Source: Acidobacteriota bacterium (GTDB lineage: Bacteria; Acidobacteriota; Terriglobia; Acidoferrales; UBA7541). Taken from it: 11,077 nt of DNA. The DNA lies in contig JAFAZL010000060.1 in the NCBI GenBank assembly GCA_019239815.1, forward strand, positions 1 to 11,077, given 5' to 3'. Under the pieces are notes generated by a model. That model ran no database searches and had not been told where the DNA came from. It saw only the letters and a program-made list of their open reading frames with translations. The position numbers and the translations under genes were made by a program. Of this stretch, positions 1-6,455 are shown piece after piece (within the stretch, counting starts at the first letter, position 1; each line of letters starts with the position of its first letter).

Positions 1-300
1 GACGAACGGCATGACGAACGCGCCGACCGAACGCTGGCGATGGAACAGTTCCAGGCCGAGATAAGTGAGCGCGAGCAGCCACCCGAAGAGCGAGAGCGAG
101 CCGTATAGATCGTGGTATGGGACCGTGTGGGAACCGCGAGAGCGTTCGAGTAAAGCGAAATAGTGGGCGACAAGGCCGAGGACAAGAAAGACGGTGCCGA
201 GACGGCCGGAGATTTCGCGTCCTGAGCGAAGGTAGCGGCTGTAGGAGCCAAGGCTGAAGACGTAGGCCACAATCGTCAGGAATAGAAAGAGATGAGGCAT
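1..300 (-). CDS. CcsA/HemX-type cytochrome c assembly-like membrane protein, N-terminal part (cut by window edge)
   Basis: Reading the reverse strand from the ATG at 300-298 gives an unbroken 100-residue frame running off the window at base 1. It begins MPHLFLFLTIVAYVFSLGSY. Three hydrophobic segments are visible, at about residues 3-19, 33-50 and 68-85, and a fourth may start near 93. The pattern of short helices, with a His in helix 2 (residue 46) and the GSLSLFGWLLALTYL stretch, resembles the start of CcsA/ResC or HemX proteins. CcsA handles heme delivery for cytochrome c maturation; HemX is a related membrane protein often encoded beside hemA. It is divergent from hemE across a 250-base gap, which suits a heme or cytochrome role. 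I cannot separate CcsA from HemX with only 100 residues. The start has only a weak AAGAAG-like purine stretch upstream. Confidence 0.78.
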   Translation of the reverse strand, partial: MPHLFLFLTIVAYVFSLGSYSRYLRSGREISGRLGTVFLVLGLVAHYFALLERSRGSHTVPYHDLYGSLSLFGWLLALTYLGLELFHRQRSVGAFVMPFV

Positions 301-382
301 CGGGTTGCTTCTTGCGGAATGCGACTTGACGCCTGCGCTCAGCAGCAGCGCTTCGCCCTTGGCGTCAAACCAGCAAATATTG

Positions 383-388
383 AGTATA
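383..388 (-). promoter_or_regulatory. Candidate -10 box for the CcsA/HemX-like gene
   Basis: The minus strand reads TATACT from 388 to 383, which matches the sigma-70 -10 consensus at five of six positions. It would start transcription near 376, leaving a leader of about 76 bases before the start codon at 300. The hexamer 17 bases upstream (GTGCGG, 411-406) is a poor -35, so the call rests on the -10 alone and could be chance. Confidence 0.25.
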
Positions 389-433
389 GCCCAGCGCATG
401 GAAGACCGCACGAATGCGACGGCTGGGCGCACG

Positions 434-449
434 TGTCGATGGGTCGACA
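434..449. repeat. Perfect inverted repeat TGTCGA-TGGG-TCGACA, possible operator
   Basis: The six-base arms at 434-439 and 444-449 are perfect reverse complements around a four-base centre. The repeat sits in the divergent region between two heme-related genes. That placement fits a dimeric regulator site, but a repeat this short can arise by chance. Confidence 0.4.
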
Positions 450-526
450 TTAGCGCGGGGGGAACGGCCGCGATACTGTCCCGCGGTACAGAAATCGTTC
501 TACTACCGGCAGCGAGTGGCGAGATT

Positions 527-535
527 TGTTATTCT
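527..535 (+). promoter_or_regulatory. Candidate extended -10 promoter element of hemE
   Basis: TG-T-TATTCT matches the extended -10 form TGnTATAAT with one mismatch in the hexamer. No convincing -35 lies 16-18 bases upstream, which is tolerable for an extended -10 promoter. Transcription would begin near 542, about nine bases before the hemE ATG. Such a leader is too short for a normal Shine-Dalgarno pairing. Confidence 0.35.
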
Positions 536-550
536 TGCTGACGAAACCGA

Positions 551-1627
551 ATGGGTGCGACGAACGAACTGCTGAGCAAGAAAGAGTTGTTTTTGCGCGC
601 GTGTCGCGGCGAGGCTGTGCCGCGCCTGCCGGTGTGGATGATGCGGCAGGCGGGGCGCTATTTGCCGGAGTATCGAGAGATTCGGGCGAAGCGGGCGTTT
701 CTGGAAGTGTGCAAGACGCCGGAATTGGCGATCGAGATTTCGTTGCAGCCGTTTCGGCGACTGGGTGTGGATGCAGTGATCGTGTTTTCGGACATTTTGA
801 TTCCGGCAGAAGCGATGGGGATGAAGCTGGAGTTGGGAGATGCAGGGCCCAATTTGCCGGAGCCAGTGCGGACGGAACGCGATATCGAAGTGCTGCGGAT
901 TTTTGATGCGGCGAGTGAGACGGGATTTTTGATGGAGGCGATTCGCGGGATTGTCCGCGAGGTCGGGCCGACGGTGCCGGTGCTGGGATTCGCGGGAGCA
1001 CCGTGGACGCTGGCGTGTTACATGGTCGAGGGGCGGACGAAAGAGGGATTTTCGACGGTAAAGGCGCTGATGTGGGAGGAGCCGCGGGCGTTCGAGGAGC
1101 TGCTGAAGAAGATTGCGACGGCGACGATCGGGTATTTGAAGGCGCAGATTGCGGCGGGTGCGGCGGCGGTGCAGTTGTTCGATACGTGGTGCGGTGAATT
1201 GAGTTTGGAAGATTACGAGCGGTTTGCGCTGCCAGCGGTGCGGGAGATTATTTCAGCGGTGCGCGGCGAAGTGCCGGTCATTTATTACACGAAGGCTTCG
1301 CATCATTTGTTAGAGGCGGTGGCGAAGTCGGGCGCGGATGTTTTGAGTGTGGACTGGCGAGTGGATTTGGCTTCGCTGCGTGCGAAGTTGGGGCCTCGCG
1401 TTGCGTTACAAGGAAATATCGATCCAGCGGTGCTGTTTGCGCCCGTAGAGAAGGTTCGGGCGGTAACGCAAGAGACGGCATCGGCGCTCGGTGGCGTTGG
1501 GCATATTTTGAATTTGGGGCACGGGATTTTGGTCGGGACGCCGGTGGAGAATGCGCAGGCGTTTATTGAGACGGGGCAGCGCATGGAGTTTGCGGAGAGC
1601 ACAAAGCGGGCCGTGCCGTCGCGCTAA
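551..1627 (+). CDS. hemE: Uroporphyrinogen decarboxylase
   Basis: HemE decarboxylates the four acetate side chains of uroporphyrinogen III to give coproporphyrinogen III, in the cytoplasm and without cofactor. The 358-residue product has the usual family length. Both family signatures are present: PVWMMRQAGRYLPEYR at residues 27-42 and GFAGAPWTLACYMVEG at 146-161. The essential aspartate is in FSDIL (Asp81), the active-site tyrosine is Tyr157, and the conserved histidine lies in NLGHG (His324). The ATG at 551 places the first signature at the normal distance from the N-terminus; there is no clear Shine-Dalgarno. It is the first gene of a tight hemE-hemN-hemY operon, with 35 bases to hemN. The coding strand is strikingly G-rich (27 G and 8 C in 1021-1080), unlike hemY further down. 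Confidence 0.97.
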   Translation: MGATNELLSKKELFLRACRGEAVPRLPVWMMRQAGRYLPEYREIRAKRAFLEVCKTPELAIEISLQPFRRLGVDAVIVFSDILIPAEAMGMKLELGDAGPNLPEPVRTERDIEVLRIFDAASETGFLMEAIRGIVREVGPTVPVLGFAGAPWTLACYMVEGRTKEGFSTVKALMWEEPRAFEELLKKIATATIGYLKAQIAAGAAAVQLFDTWCGELSLEDYERFALPAVREIISAVRGEVPVIYYTKASHHLLEAVAKSGADVLSVDWRVDLASLRAKLGPRVALQGNIDPAVLFAPVEKVRAVTQETASALGGVGHILNLGHGILVGTPVENAQAFIETGQRMEFAESTKRAVPSR

Positions 1628-1662
1628 ATCGAATTAGGGCTGGTAGTCGGGAACTGAACATC

Positions 1663-3072
1663 GTGGCAAAAATCGACAATCCGGAAAAATTGGGCGAAGA
1701 GCTTCGAGTTAGTGCGGAGTTCCTGGCGAAGTACAACAGGCCGGGGCCGCGTTATACGAGCTATCCAACGGCGCCGGTGTGGAATGATGCGTTTGGGCCG
1801 GATGATCTGGAACGAGTGCATGAGCATTCGGATCGAGCGAAGGCGCCGGTGTCGCTCTACATGCATCTTCCCTTTTGCGAGAGCTTGTGCCTGTTTTGCG
1901 CGTGCAACGTGATCATTCAAAAAGATCATGGGGTGACGAAGCCGTATCTCGGCGTGCTGAAGCAGGAACTGGAGCGGGTGAGTTCGCATGTGTCGCGTGA
2001 GCGGCCGGTGGTGCAGTTTCATTGGGGCGGCGGGACTCCGACGTTTTTGTCGCCAAGCGAGATCGAGGATTTGTTCGGCGCGACGCGGGAGAAATTCACG
2101 TTCGCACCGGATGCGGAGATTGGGATCGAAGTCGACCCGCGCGTCACTTCGCGCGCGCACCTCGAAATGCTTCGCCGGATGGGTTTTAACCGTCTGAGCA
2201 TGGGGATTCAGGATTTTCATCCTGAGGTGCAGAGGACGATTCATCGGATTCAGCCATTCGAAATGACGCGGGACCTCTTCGCGACGGCGCGCGAGCTTGG
2301 ATTCGACAGTATCAACGCTGATTTGATCTACGGTTTGCCGCACCAAACGCCAGAAAGCTTTGCGAAAACGGTCGATCAACTATTAAAGCTTGCGCCAGAT
2401 CGCGTTGCCCTGTTCAGTTACGCACATGTGCCGTGGTTGAAGAAGCAGCAGGGCGCTTTCGCGATCTATTTGCCGGAGGGCATGCAGAAGTTTGAGATTT
2501 TTCGCGTCGGGCTACAGAAATTTCTGGAAGCGGGCTACCTCTATATAGGAATGGATCACTTCGCGAAGCTGGGCGACGAGTTGGCGGTGGCGCAGCGCGA
2601 ACGAACGCTGCACAGGAATTTCCAAGGCTATACGACAAAAGCCGGCGCCGATTTGTTTGGTATGGGCGTGACGGCGATCAGCGGGATTCAGGATGCTTAC
2701 GCGCAGAATCATCGGGACCTGGCGTCGTGGGAAAGGGCGGTCGCCGACCGCGGGATCGCGACTATGCGGGGCTATCACCTTTCGGATGATGATCGATTGC
2801 GGCGCTCGGTGATCAGCCGGTTGCTGTGCCATACGATCATCATAAAGGATGAGGTTTCACGCGAATTTGGTGTCGACTTTGATGAGTATTTCGCCGAAGA
2901 ATTGAGAAGATTGGAACCGTCGCGCGATGACGGGCTGGTTTTGCTGGAACACGATCAAATTCGAACAACGTGGCTCGGCCGCATTTTCATCCGCAACCTT
3001 GCAATGGTATTTGATCCCTACCTCGAAAAGCAGCAGCTCGCTGCAAAGCCACTTTTTTCGAAAACGCTCTGA
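1663..3072 (+). CDS. hemN: Oxygen-independent coproporphyrinogen III dehydrogenase (radical SAM)
   Basis: HemN converts coproporphyrinogen III to protoporphyrinogen IX by radical SAM chemistry, using a 4Fe-4S cluster and two SAM molecules, so it needs no oxygen. The 469-residue protein carries the genuine HemN motif CX3CX2CXC: Cys72, Cys76 and Cys79 bind the cluster and Cys81 is the extra cysteine. Tyr66, two residues before HLPFC, matches the SAM-contacting tyrosine. GGGTPT at 122-127 is the SAM-binding glycine motif. The N-terminal YNRPGPRYTSYPTAP (24-38) and the HRNFQGYTT segment are typical of authentic HemN rather than HemW-like chaperones. The C-terminal HemN domain is complete. The start is GTG, with GGGAA about ten bases upstream. 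The gene lies between hemE and hemY, with nine bases to the next ATG, so co-transcription is very likely. Confidence 0.97.
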   Translation: MAKIDNPEKLGEELRVSAEFLAKYNRPGPRYTSYPTAPVWNDAFGPDDLERVHEHSDRAKAPVSLYMHLPFCESLCLFCACNVIIQKDHGVTKPYLGVLKQELERVSSHVSRERPVVQFHWGGGTPTFLSPSEIEDLFGATREKFTFAPDAEIGIEVDPRVTSRAHLEMLRRMGFNRLSMGIQDFHPEVQRTIHRIQPFEMTRDLFATARELGFDSINADLIYGLPHQTPESFAKTVDQLLKLAPDRVALFSYAHVPWLKKQQGAFAIYLPEGMQKFEIFRVGLQKFLEAGYLYIGMDHFAKLGDELAVAQRERTLHRNFQGYTTKAGADLFGMGVTAISGIQDAYAQNHRDLASWERAVADRGIATMRGYHLSDDDRLRRSVISRLLCHTIIIKDEVSREFGVDFDEYFAEELRRLEPSRDDGLVLLEHDQIRTTWLGRIFIRNLAMVFDPYLEKQQLAAKPLFSKTL

Positions 3073-3083
3073 CATGCGGAGAT

Positions 3084-3088
3084 GAGGG
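3084..3088 (+). promoter_or_regulatory. Ribosome binding site favouring the GTG start of hemY at 3097
   Basis: GAGGG lies eight bases before the GTG at 3097, a normal Shine-Dalgarno distance. The in-frame ATG at 3082 has GGAG directly touching it with no spacer, which would not work well. This is why the hemY start is placed at 3097. Confidence 0.5.
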
Positions 3089-3096
3089 CTCGCGGC

Positions 3097-4494
3097 GTGA
3101 CAGATCGAGTCGCAGCACTAGTCATCGGCGGCGGCGTTTCGGGATTGGTCTGTGCCCACGCGTTACGAAAGGCCGGAATTGACGCACTGTGCCTTGAAGC
3201 GTCCGATCGTCCGGGCGGATCGATTCGAACGGAACAACGAGATGGCTACCTACTCGAATTGGGGCCGCAAAGCTTCACCGGTACAGCACAATTGCTACGG
3301 CTCTTCGATGAGCTCGGCATTCGCGAAAAAATCGTACAGGCTCCGACTGGGGCGCCGCGCTACGTCCTCATCAGCGGAAAACTTCAAAGGGTTCCAATGA
3401 GCCCGCCCGCGTTTTTAACCTCGGGATTTGTGAGTCTCGGCACTAAATTCGCTCTGCTTCGCGACGTGTTTGGAAAGACCGCTCCACCTGATTCGGACGA
3501 ATCTATCGCCGATTTCACCCGCCGAAAGTTCTCGGCACAAATGCTCGACCGGCTCGTCGGCCCATTTGTCTCGGGAGTGTACGCTGGCGATCCCGAAAAA
3601 CTCAGCCTGCGCAGCGCATTTCCGATGCTCCATGAGGCCGAAACGCGCAAAGGCAGCATCATCCGCGGCATGCTGGCGAAAGCAAGAGAAAGAAAGCCGA
3701 ATCAACCACGCCAGCGACCGACACTGCTCAGTTTCCGCGACGGGGCGCAAACATTCACGAACGCGCTGGCGGCAAATCTAGACGACCGATACTTGCCAAA
3801 CACTGTTGTAAGAATGATCGCCGTCGACCGCACGGGCTCCATGCCAGTCTTCCAGGTCACAGTCCGAACTGGCGCCGAACAAAAATCTGTCGTCGCGGAT
3901 CACGTCATCGTCGCTACACCAACCAGCGTCGCGGCGACATTATTACGCGGCGTCGAACCCACCATCGCGGACCGACTCGCAGAAATCGAGTACGCGCCTA
4001 TCGCGGTTGTGGCGCTCGCATACTCAAAACAGCAAATCAGCGATCCGCTCCATGGTTTTGGCTTTCTTGTACCGCGGTCCGCCGGAATCCAGACTCTCGG
4101 CACTGTCTGGAACTCCTCTCTCTTTCCCAACAGGGCGCCGGAGGGCCACGCGCTACTCACTAGTTTCGTCGGTGGAGCAACGAATCCCACGGCAGTCAAA
4201 CTCCCACCGGTCGACGATCTGACCGAGGTCGTTCACAAAGAAATCGCACCTCTGCTCGGCATTCGCACAAACCCAGCATTTTCGAACATCGCGATGTATC
4301 AGCAGGCTCTCCCCCAATACAACCTCGGTCACAGCGCTCGCTTGGCCGCGATTGACCAGGCGCGACAAAATCTCCCAAATCTGTGGCTCGCGGGCAATTA
4401 CCTGCGAGGGCCTGCGATTGGCGCGTGCGTTGAGCAATCGGTCGCAGTCGCCGAACAGGTGGCGCAAGAAATCATCTCGCGTCGGGGTCGCTAG
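3097..4494 (+). CDS. hemY: FAD-dependent protoporphyrinogen oxidase, HemY type
   Basis: The enzyme removes six electrons from protoporphyrinogen IX to give protoporphyrin IX, the last step before iron insertion; the gene is also annotated hemG. The 465-residue product shows the Rossmann FAD motif GGGVSG at residues 11-16 and the ribose-binding Glu34 in the CLEASDRPGGS segment. It has the family block GPFVSGVYAGDPEKLS at 155-170 and the C-terminal FAD contact LAGNYLRGPAIGACVEQS at 431-448. The family also contains CgoX, which oxidises coproporphyrinogen. With hemN directly upstream making protoporphyrinogen, the protoporphyrinogen reaction is the better inference. An ATG at 3082 would add five residues but lacks a spaced ribosome site. 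Synonymous sites are C-rich (12 G and 18 C in 4021-4080), contrasting with hemE in the same operon. The ferrochelatase gene is not in the window. Confidence 0.93.
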   Translation: MTDRVAALVIGGGVSGLVCAHALRKAGIDALCLEASDRPGGSIRTEQRDGYLLELGPQSFTGTAQLLRLFDELGIREKIVQAPTGAPRYVLISGKLQRVPMSPPAFLTSGFVSLGTKFALLRDVFGKTAPPDSDESIADFTRRKFSAQMLDRLVGPFVSGVYAGDPEKLSLRSAFPMLHEAETRKGSIIRGMLAKARERKPNQPRQRPTLLSFRDGAQTFTNALAANLDDRYLPNTVVRMIAVDRTGSMPVFQVTVRTGAEQKSVVADHVIVATPTSVAATLLRGVEPTIADRLAEIEYAPIAVVALAYSKQQISDPLHGFGFLVPRSAGIQTLGTVWNSSLFPNRAPEGHALLTSFVGGATNPTAVKLPPVDDLTEVVHKEIAPLLGIRTNPAFSNIAMYQQALPQYNLGHSARLAAIDQARQNLPNLWLAGNYLRGPAIGACVEQSVAVAEQVAQEIISRRGR

Positions 4495-4578
4495 CGCTGT
4501 AAACTCATCCAGCTTCCGCACTTAACCGTATATCTGGCAGGAGACGAAACTCTCTACCCTGTGTTTCTCGTGGCCATA

Positions 4579-5151
4579 ATGGGCAAGTATGGCGAAGGCG
4601 AGTCTTCGCCCGACTCCGCTTTGGTGGAGAGGTTTCTTCGTAACGACGTGGGCGCATTCGAAGAGCTCTACGACCGGCATTCCCGCGTGGTCTACGCTCT
4701 GGTTGTGCGCATCCTGCAACAGGGATCGACGGCGGAAGAAGTTGTCCAGGACGTTTTTCTTCACCTGTGGCGCAACGCCGGCCAGTATCAACCGAGCCGC
4801 GGCCCTTTTGTTCCCTGGCTGCTGACGCTGGCGCGCAATCGCGCGCTCGATCAACTCCGCCTGAAAAGCGAGCGGCAGCGGCGCCGCGAAGATCAGACCG
4901 AAGAAATTCCGGCGATCGCGCAAGTGCCGGATTACGAGAAGGCGCTGGACGAAAAGCGCCGCGCCGAACGGGTGCGTTCGCTGATGGGCACGCTGAGCGC
5001 GCCGCAGAAAAAAGCGATCGAGATGGCGTATTTCGAAGGGTTGAGCCACAGCGAAATTGCGGCGTCGTTGCAGGAGCCGCTGGGCACAGTAAAGAGCTGG
5101 ATCCGGAACGGTTTGTTGCGATTGAAGGAAGGGTTGCAGACGGCATCGTGA
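4579..5151 (+). CDS. ECF (group 4) RNA polymerase sigma factor
   Basis: This 190-residue protein contains only the two ECF sigma domains. Region 2 spans about 14-94, including AEEVVQDVFLHLW (52-64) for core binding and WLLTLARNRALDQLR (80-94) for the -10 region. A charged linker follows. Region 4 covers about 131-187, with a helix-turn-helix at 155-183 (GLSHSEIAASL then GTVKSWIRNGLLRLK) that reads the -35. It directs core RNA polymerase to a small regulon when its anti-sigma releases it. The next gene encodes an RskA-type anti-sigma, so this is a SigK-like pair. I chose the ATG at 4579 because the family starts close to region 2; GTG codons at 4561 and 4570 would add six or three residues. 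No start here has a good Shine-Dalgarno. I could not find a convincing ECF-type promoter in the 66 bases after hemY. Confidence 0.92.
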   Translation: MGKYGEGESSPDSALVERFLRNDVGAFEELYDRHSRVVYALVVRILQQGSTAEEVVQDVFLHLWRNAGQYQPSRGPFVPWLLTLARNRALDQLRLKSERQRRREDQTEEIPAIAQVPDYEKALDEKRRAERVRSLMGTLSAPQKKAIEMAYFEGLSHSEIAASLQEPLGTVKSWIRNGLLRLKEGLQTAS

Positions 5152-5972
5152 GCGAACACGACCAATTCCGGGAGCTGATCGAGGCGTACGCCCTCGGTGC
5201 GCTCGACGCGAATGAACGGGCGGCGCTGGAGGCGCATCTCGCCAGCGGATGCCCGGAGTGTGCGAAGGCGCTAGAAGAGGCGCGGCTGGTCGTGACGCAG
5301 TTGGCGTATCTGGCGCCGCCGGCGGAGCCGTCGGACGTGCTGCGCGCGCGTGTGTTGCGCAGCGTGCGCGCGGATGCCGCGACGAGCGGTGGTAGCGGCG
5401 GTGGCTCGTTGCCGATGCAGGCGGGCGGGGCACAGCGGAGTTCGGTGCCGATGTGGTTGTGGGCGGGAGTCGCGGCACTGCTGCTGGTTTCGATCTACTC
5501 GACATGGGAAGCACGCAAGATGCAGCAAGACGTCGCGGAAATGAATCAGCATGCAGCAGCCGAGTTGAAACAACGCAAACAGCTCGAAGAAGAGCTGATG
5601 GTCGCGAAGCACGAGGCCTGGATCCTGACCGATCCAGACTCGAAGAAGATCAAAATCATGCCCAGCGACAAGAGCATGCCAATGGTCGAAGCCGTGTGGC
5701 ATCCCAAGATGGGGATTTATGTCATGGCGAAACAGATGCCGATGCCGAAAGACAATAAGGTGCTGCAGTTATGGCTGATTCCGAAGACGCCAGGAGCAAA
5801 ACCGATGCCGTCGCATGTGTTCTGGCCGGATGCGAACGGAAAGATTGGCGAAATGGTCGACAATCCGCCAGAAGATATGGCCGAGACGAAAGCGCTCGCA
5901 ATTACGGAAGAGCCGCGCGGAGGCAGCCCGCAGCCAACGAGTACGCCAATGTGGGTCGGCGGCGTTAGCTAA
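5148..5972 (+). CDS. RskA-family anti-sigma factor, single-pass membrane protein with Met-rich exported domain
   Basis: The 274-residue protein should hold the upstream ECF sigma factor at the membrane until a signal arrives. The N-terminal anti-sigma domain (about 1-75) has a zinc-type His30-x4-Cys35-x2-Cys38 motif. A Gly/Ser-rich linker follows, then one membrane helix at about 102-119 and a charged coiled-coil-like stretch at 121-157. An RskA C-terminal domain (158-274) contains VLQLWLIPKTPGAKP and ends with the typical GGSPQPT motif. The start is GTG at 5148, overlapping the sigma stop as GTGA, which implies translational coupling. Any start upstream would run inside the sigma gene in another frame. 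Release probably follows regulated proteolysis, as known for RskA. The exported domain carries eleven methionines, many beside proline, which is unusual and may bear on its signal. Confidence 0.9.
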   Translation: MSEHDQFRELIEAYALGALDANERAALEAHLASGCPECAKALEEARLVVTQLAYLAPPAEPSDVLRARVLRSVRADAATSGGSGGGSLPMQAGGAQRSSVPMWLWAGVAALLLVSIYSTWEARKMQQDVAEMNQHAAAELKQRKQLEEELMVAKHEAWILTDPDSKKIKIMPSDKSMPMVEAVWHPKMGIYVMAKQMPMPKDNKVLQLWLIPKTPGAKPMPSHVFWPDANGKIGEMVDNPPEDMAETKALAITEEPRGGSPQPTSTPMWVGGVS

Positions 5973-5989
5973 CGTCATTTACCTCGCTT

Positions 5990-6017
5990 TTGACACCAAC
6001 CGCTCGCGCCCTATACT
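5990..6017 (+). promoter_or_regulatory. Near-consensus sigma-70 promoter of the TPR gene
   Basis: TTGACA at 5990-5995 is a perfect -35, and TATACT at 6012-6017 matches the -10 at five of six positions. The spacer is 16 bases. It lies in the 51 bases between the anti-sigma stop and the next ATG. Transcription is expected six to eight bases after the -10, at 6023-6025, which is the ATG itself. The mRNA should therefore be leaderless. Confidence 0.8.
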
Positions 6018-6023
6018 GGGCTC

Positions 6024-6347
6024 ATGACCGAACAAAAGAAGACGCGCCGCCAGATGCTGGAAGAATTCGTCGCGAAGAAGCCAGAGGATGCGTTCTCGCG
6101 CTACGGGCTCGCGATGGAGTGCATGAACTCAGGCGACGCAAACGCCGCGGACGAGCAATTTCGCGAACTGCTAAACCGCAACGCAGATTATGTGCCTGCC
6201 TATCTGATGTATGCGCAGCTTCTGTCGCGAGAGACGCGCATCGACGACGCGCGAAAGGTGCTCGTCGATGGAATCAACAAGGCGAGCCAGAAGGGCGACC
6301 AACACGCTCGCTCCGAAATGGAGTCGCTCCTGGCGGAGCTGCAGTAA
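6024..6347 (+). CDS. Small TPR-repeat protein of unknown partner
   Basis: This acidic-basic 107-residue soluble protein is made almost entirely of helices. After a short charged N-terminus, residues about 20-53 and 54-87 form two tetratricopeptide-type helix pairs, with the AFSRYGLAMECMNSGD and PAYLMYAQLLSRETRIDDA patterns (small residue at position 8, Gly/Ala at turns). A final helix completes the fold. TPRs bind other proteins, so an adaptor role is likely, but nothing here identifies the partner. There is no signal peptide or membrane segment. It has its own strong promoter rather than following the anti-sigma gene passively. The six bases between the -10 box and the ATG hold no Shine-Dalgarno, so translation probably starts on a leaderless transcript. 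Confidence 0.85.
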   Translation: MTEQKKTRRQMLEEFVAKKPEDAFSRYGLAMECMNSGDANAADEQFRELLNRNADYVPAYLMYAQLLSRETRIDDARKVLVDGINKASQKGDQHARSEMESLLAELQ

Positions 6348-6412
6348 AGTTCATGGCCGGTTCGGGAAGCTCCTTCGTTTGCTCCACACGCCGGCTCCGA
6401 TGGGTTTAACGC

Positions 6413-6428
6413 GGCCGTAATTTCGGCC
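6413..6428. repeat. Short palindrome GGCCG-TAATTT-CGGCC upstream of the LON-domain gene
   Basis: Five-base perfect arms at 6413-6417 and 6424-6428 flank a six-base A/T centre. The palindrome covers the place where the -35 of the candidate LON-gene promoter would sit, so it might be an operator. It also follows the TPR stop, but no T-tract follows, so it is not a standard terminator. Confidence 0.3.
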
Positions 6429-6441
6429 ATCTTGCTCCCTC

Positions 6442-6450
6442 TGTTATGAT
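6442..6450 (+). promoter_or_regulatory. Extended -10 promoter element of the LON-domain gene
   Basis: TG-T-TATGAT fits the extended -10 form with one mismatch in the hexamer. Five bases separate it from the ATG at 6456, so transcription would start on or next to the A of the start codon. No good -35 is visible, as is common for extended -10 promoters. Confidence 0.5.
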
Positions 6451-6455
6451 GAGCC

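Larger units (their letters stand above)
301..550. other. Divergent intergenic region between the CcsA/HemX-like gene and hemE
   Basis: These 250 bases separate two genes transcribed away from each other, so both promoters should lie here. No open frame in it looks protein-like. It contains a perfect inverted repeat TGTCGA-TGGG-TCGACA at 434-449, a second one, CCGCG / CGCGG, at 468-486, a candidate extended -10 for hemE at 527-535, and a minus-strand TATACT at 388-383. I see no riboswitch that I recognise. Confidence 0.6.

Noticed and set aside
326..354. TTGACG at 326-331 as a -35 for a plus-strand promoter
   Set aside because: The hexamers 16-18 bases downstream (around CGCTTC) do not resemble a -10.
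305..541. Open frame of 78 codons on the plus strand upstream of hemE
   Set aside because: No recognisable motif or ribosome site, it overlaps the divergent promoter region, and its composition is not protein-like.
1624..2379. Minus-strand frame of 251 codons opposite hemN
   Set aside because: Arg/His-rich shadow of hemN, with no recognisable domain.
4528..4560. ECF-type autoregulatory promoter before the sigma gene
   Set aside because: GAAAC at 4546-4550 could suggest a -35, but no CGTC-like -10 lies at the right distance.
4767..5147. In-frame upstream extension of the anti-sigma gene
   Set aside because: It lies inside the sigma gene in another frame and translates to low-complexity Arg/Ala-rich sequence. 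The GTG at 5148 overlapping the sigma stop is the natural start.
4522..5514. Long minus-strand open frame (330 codons) across the sigma and anti-sigma genes
   Set aside because: It is antisense to two genes with clear domains. Its Arg/Pro/Ala-rich translation is a typical shadow of GC-rich coding DNA.
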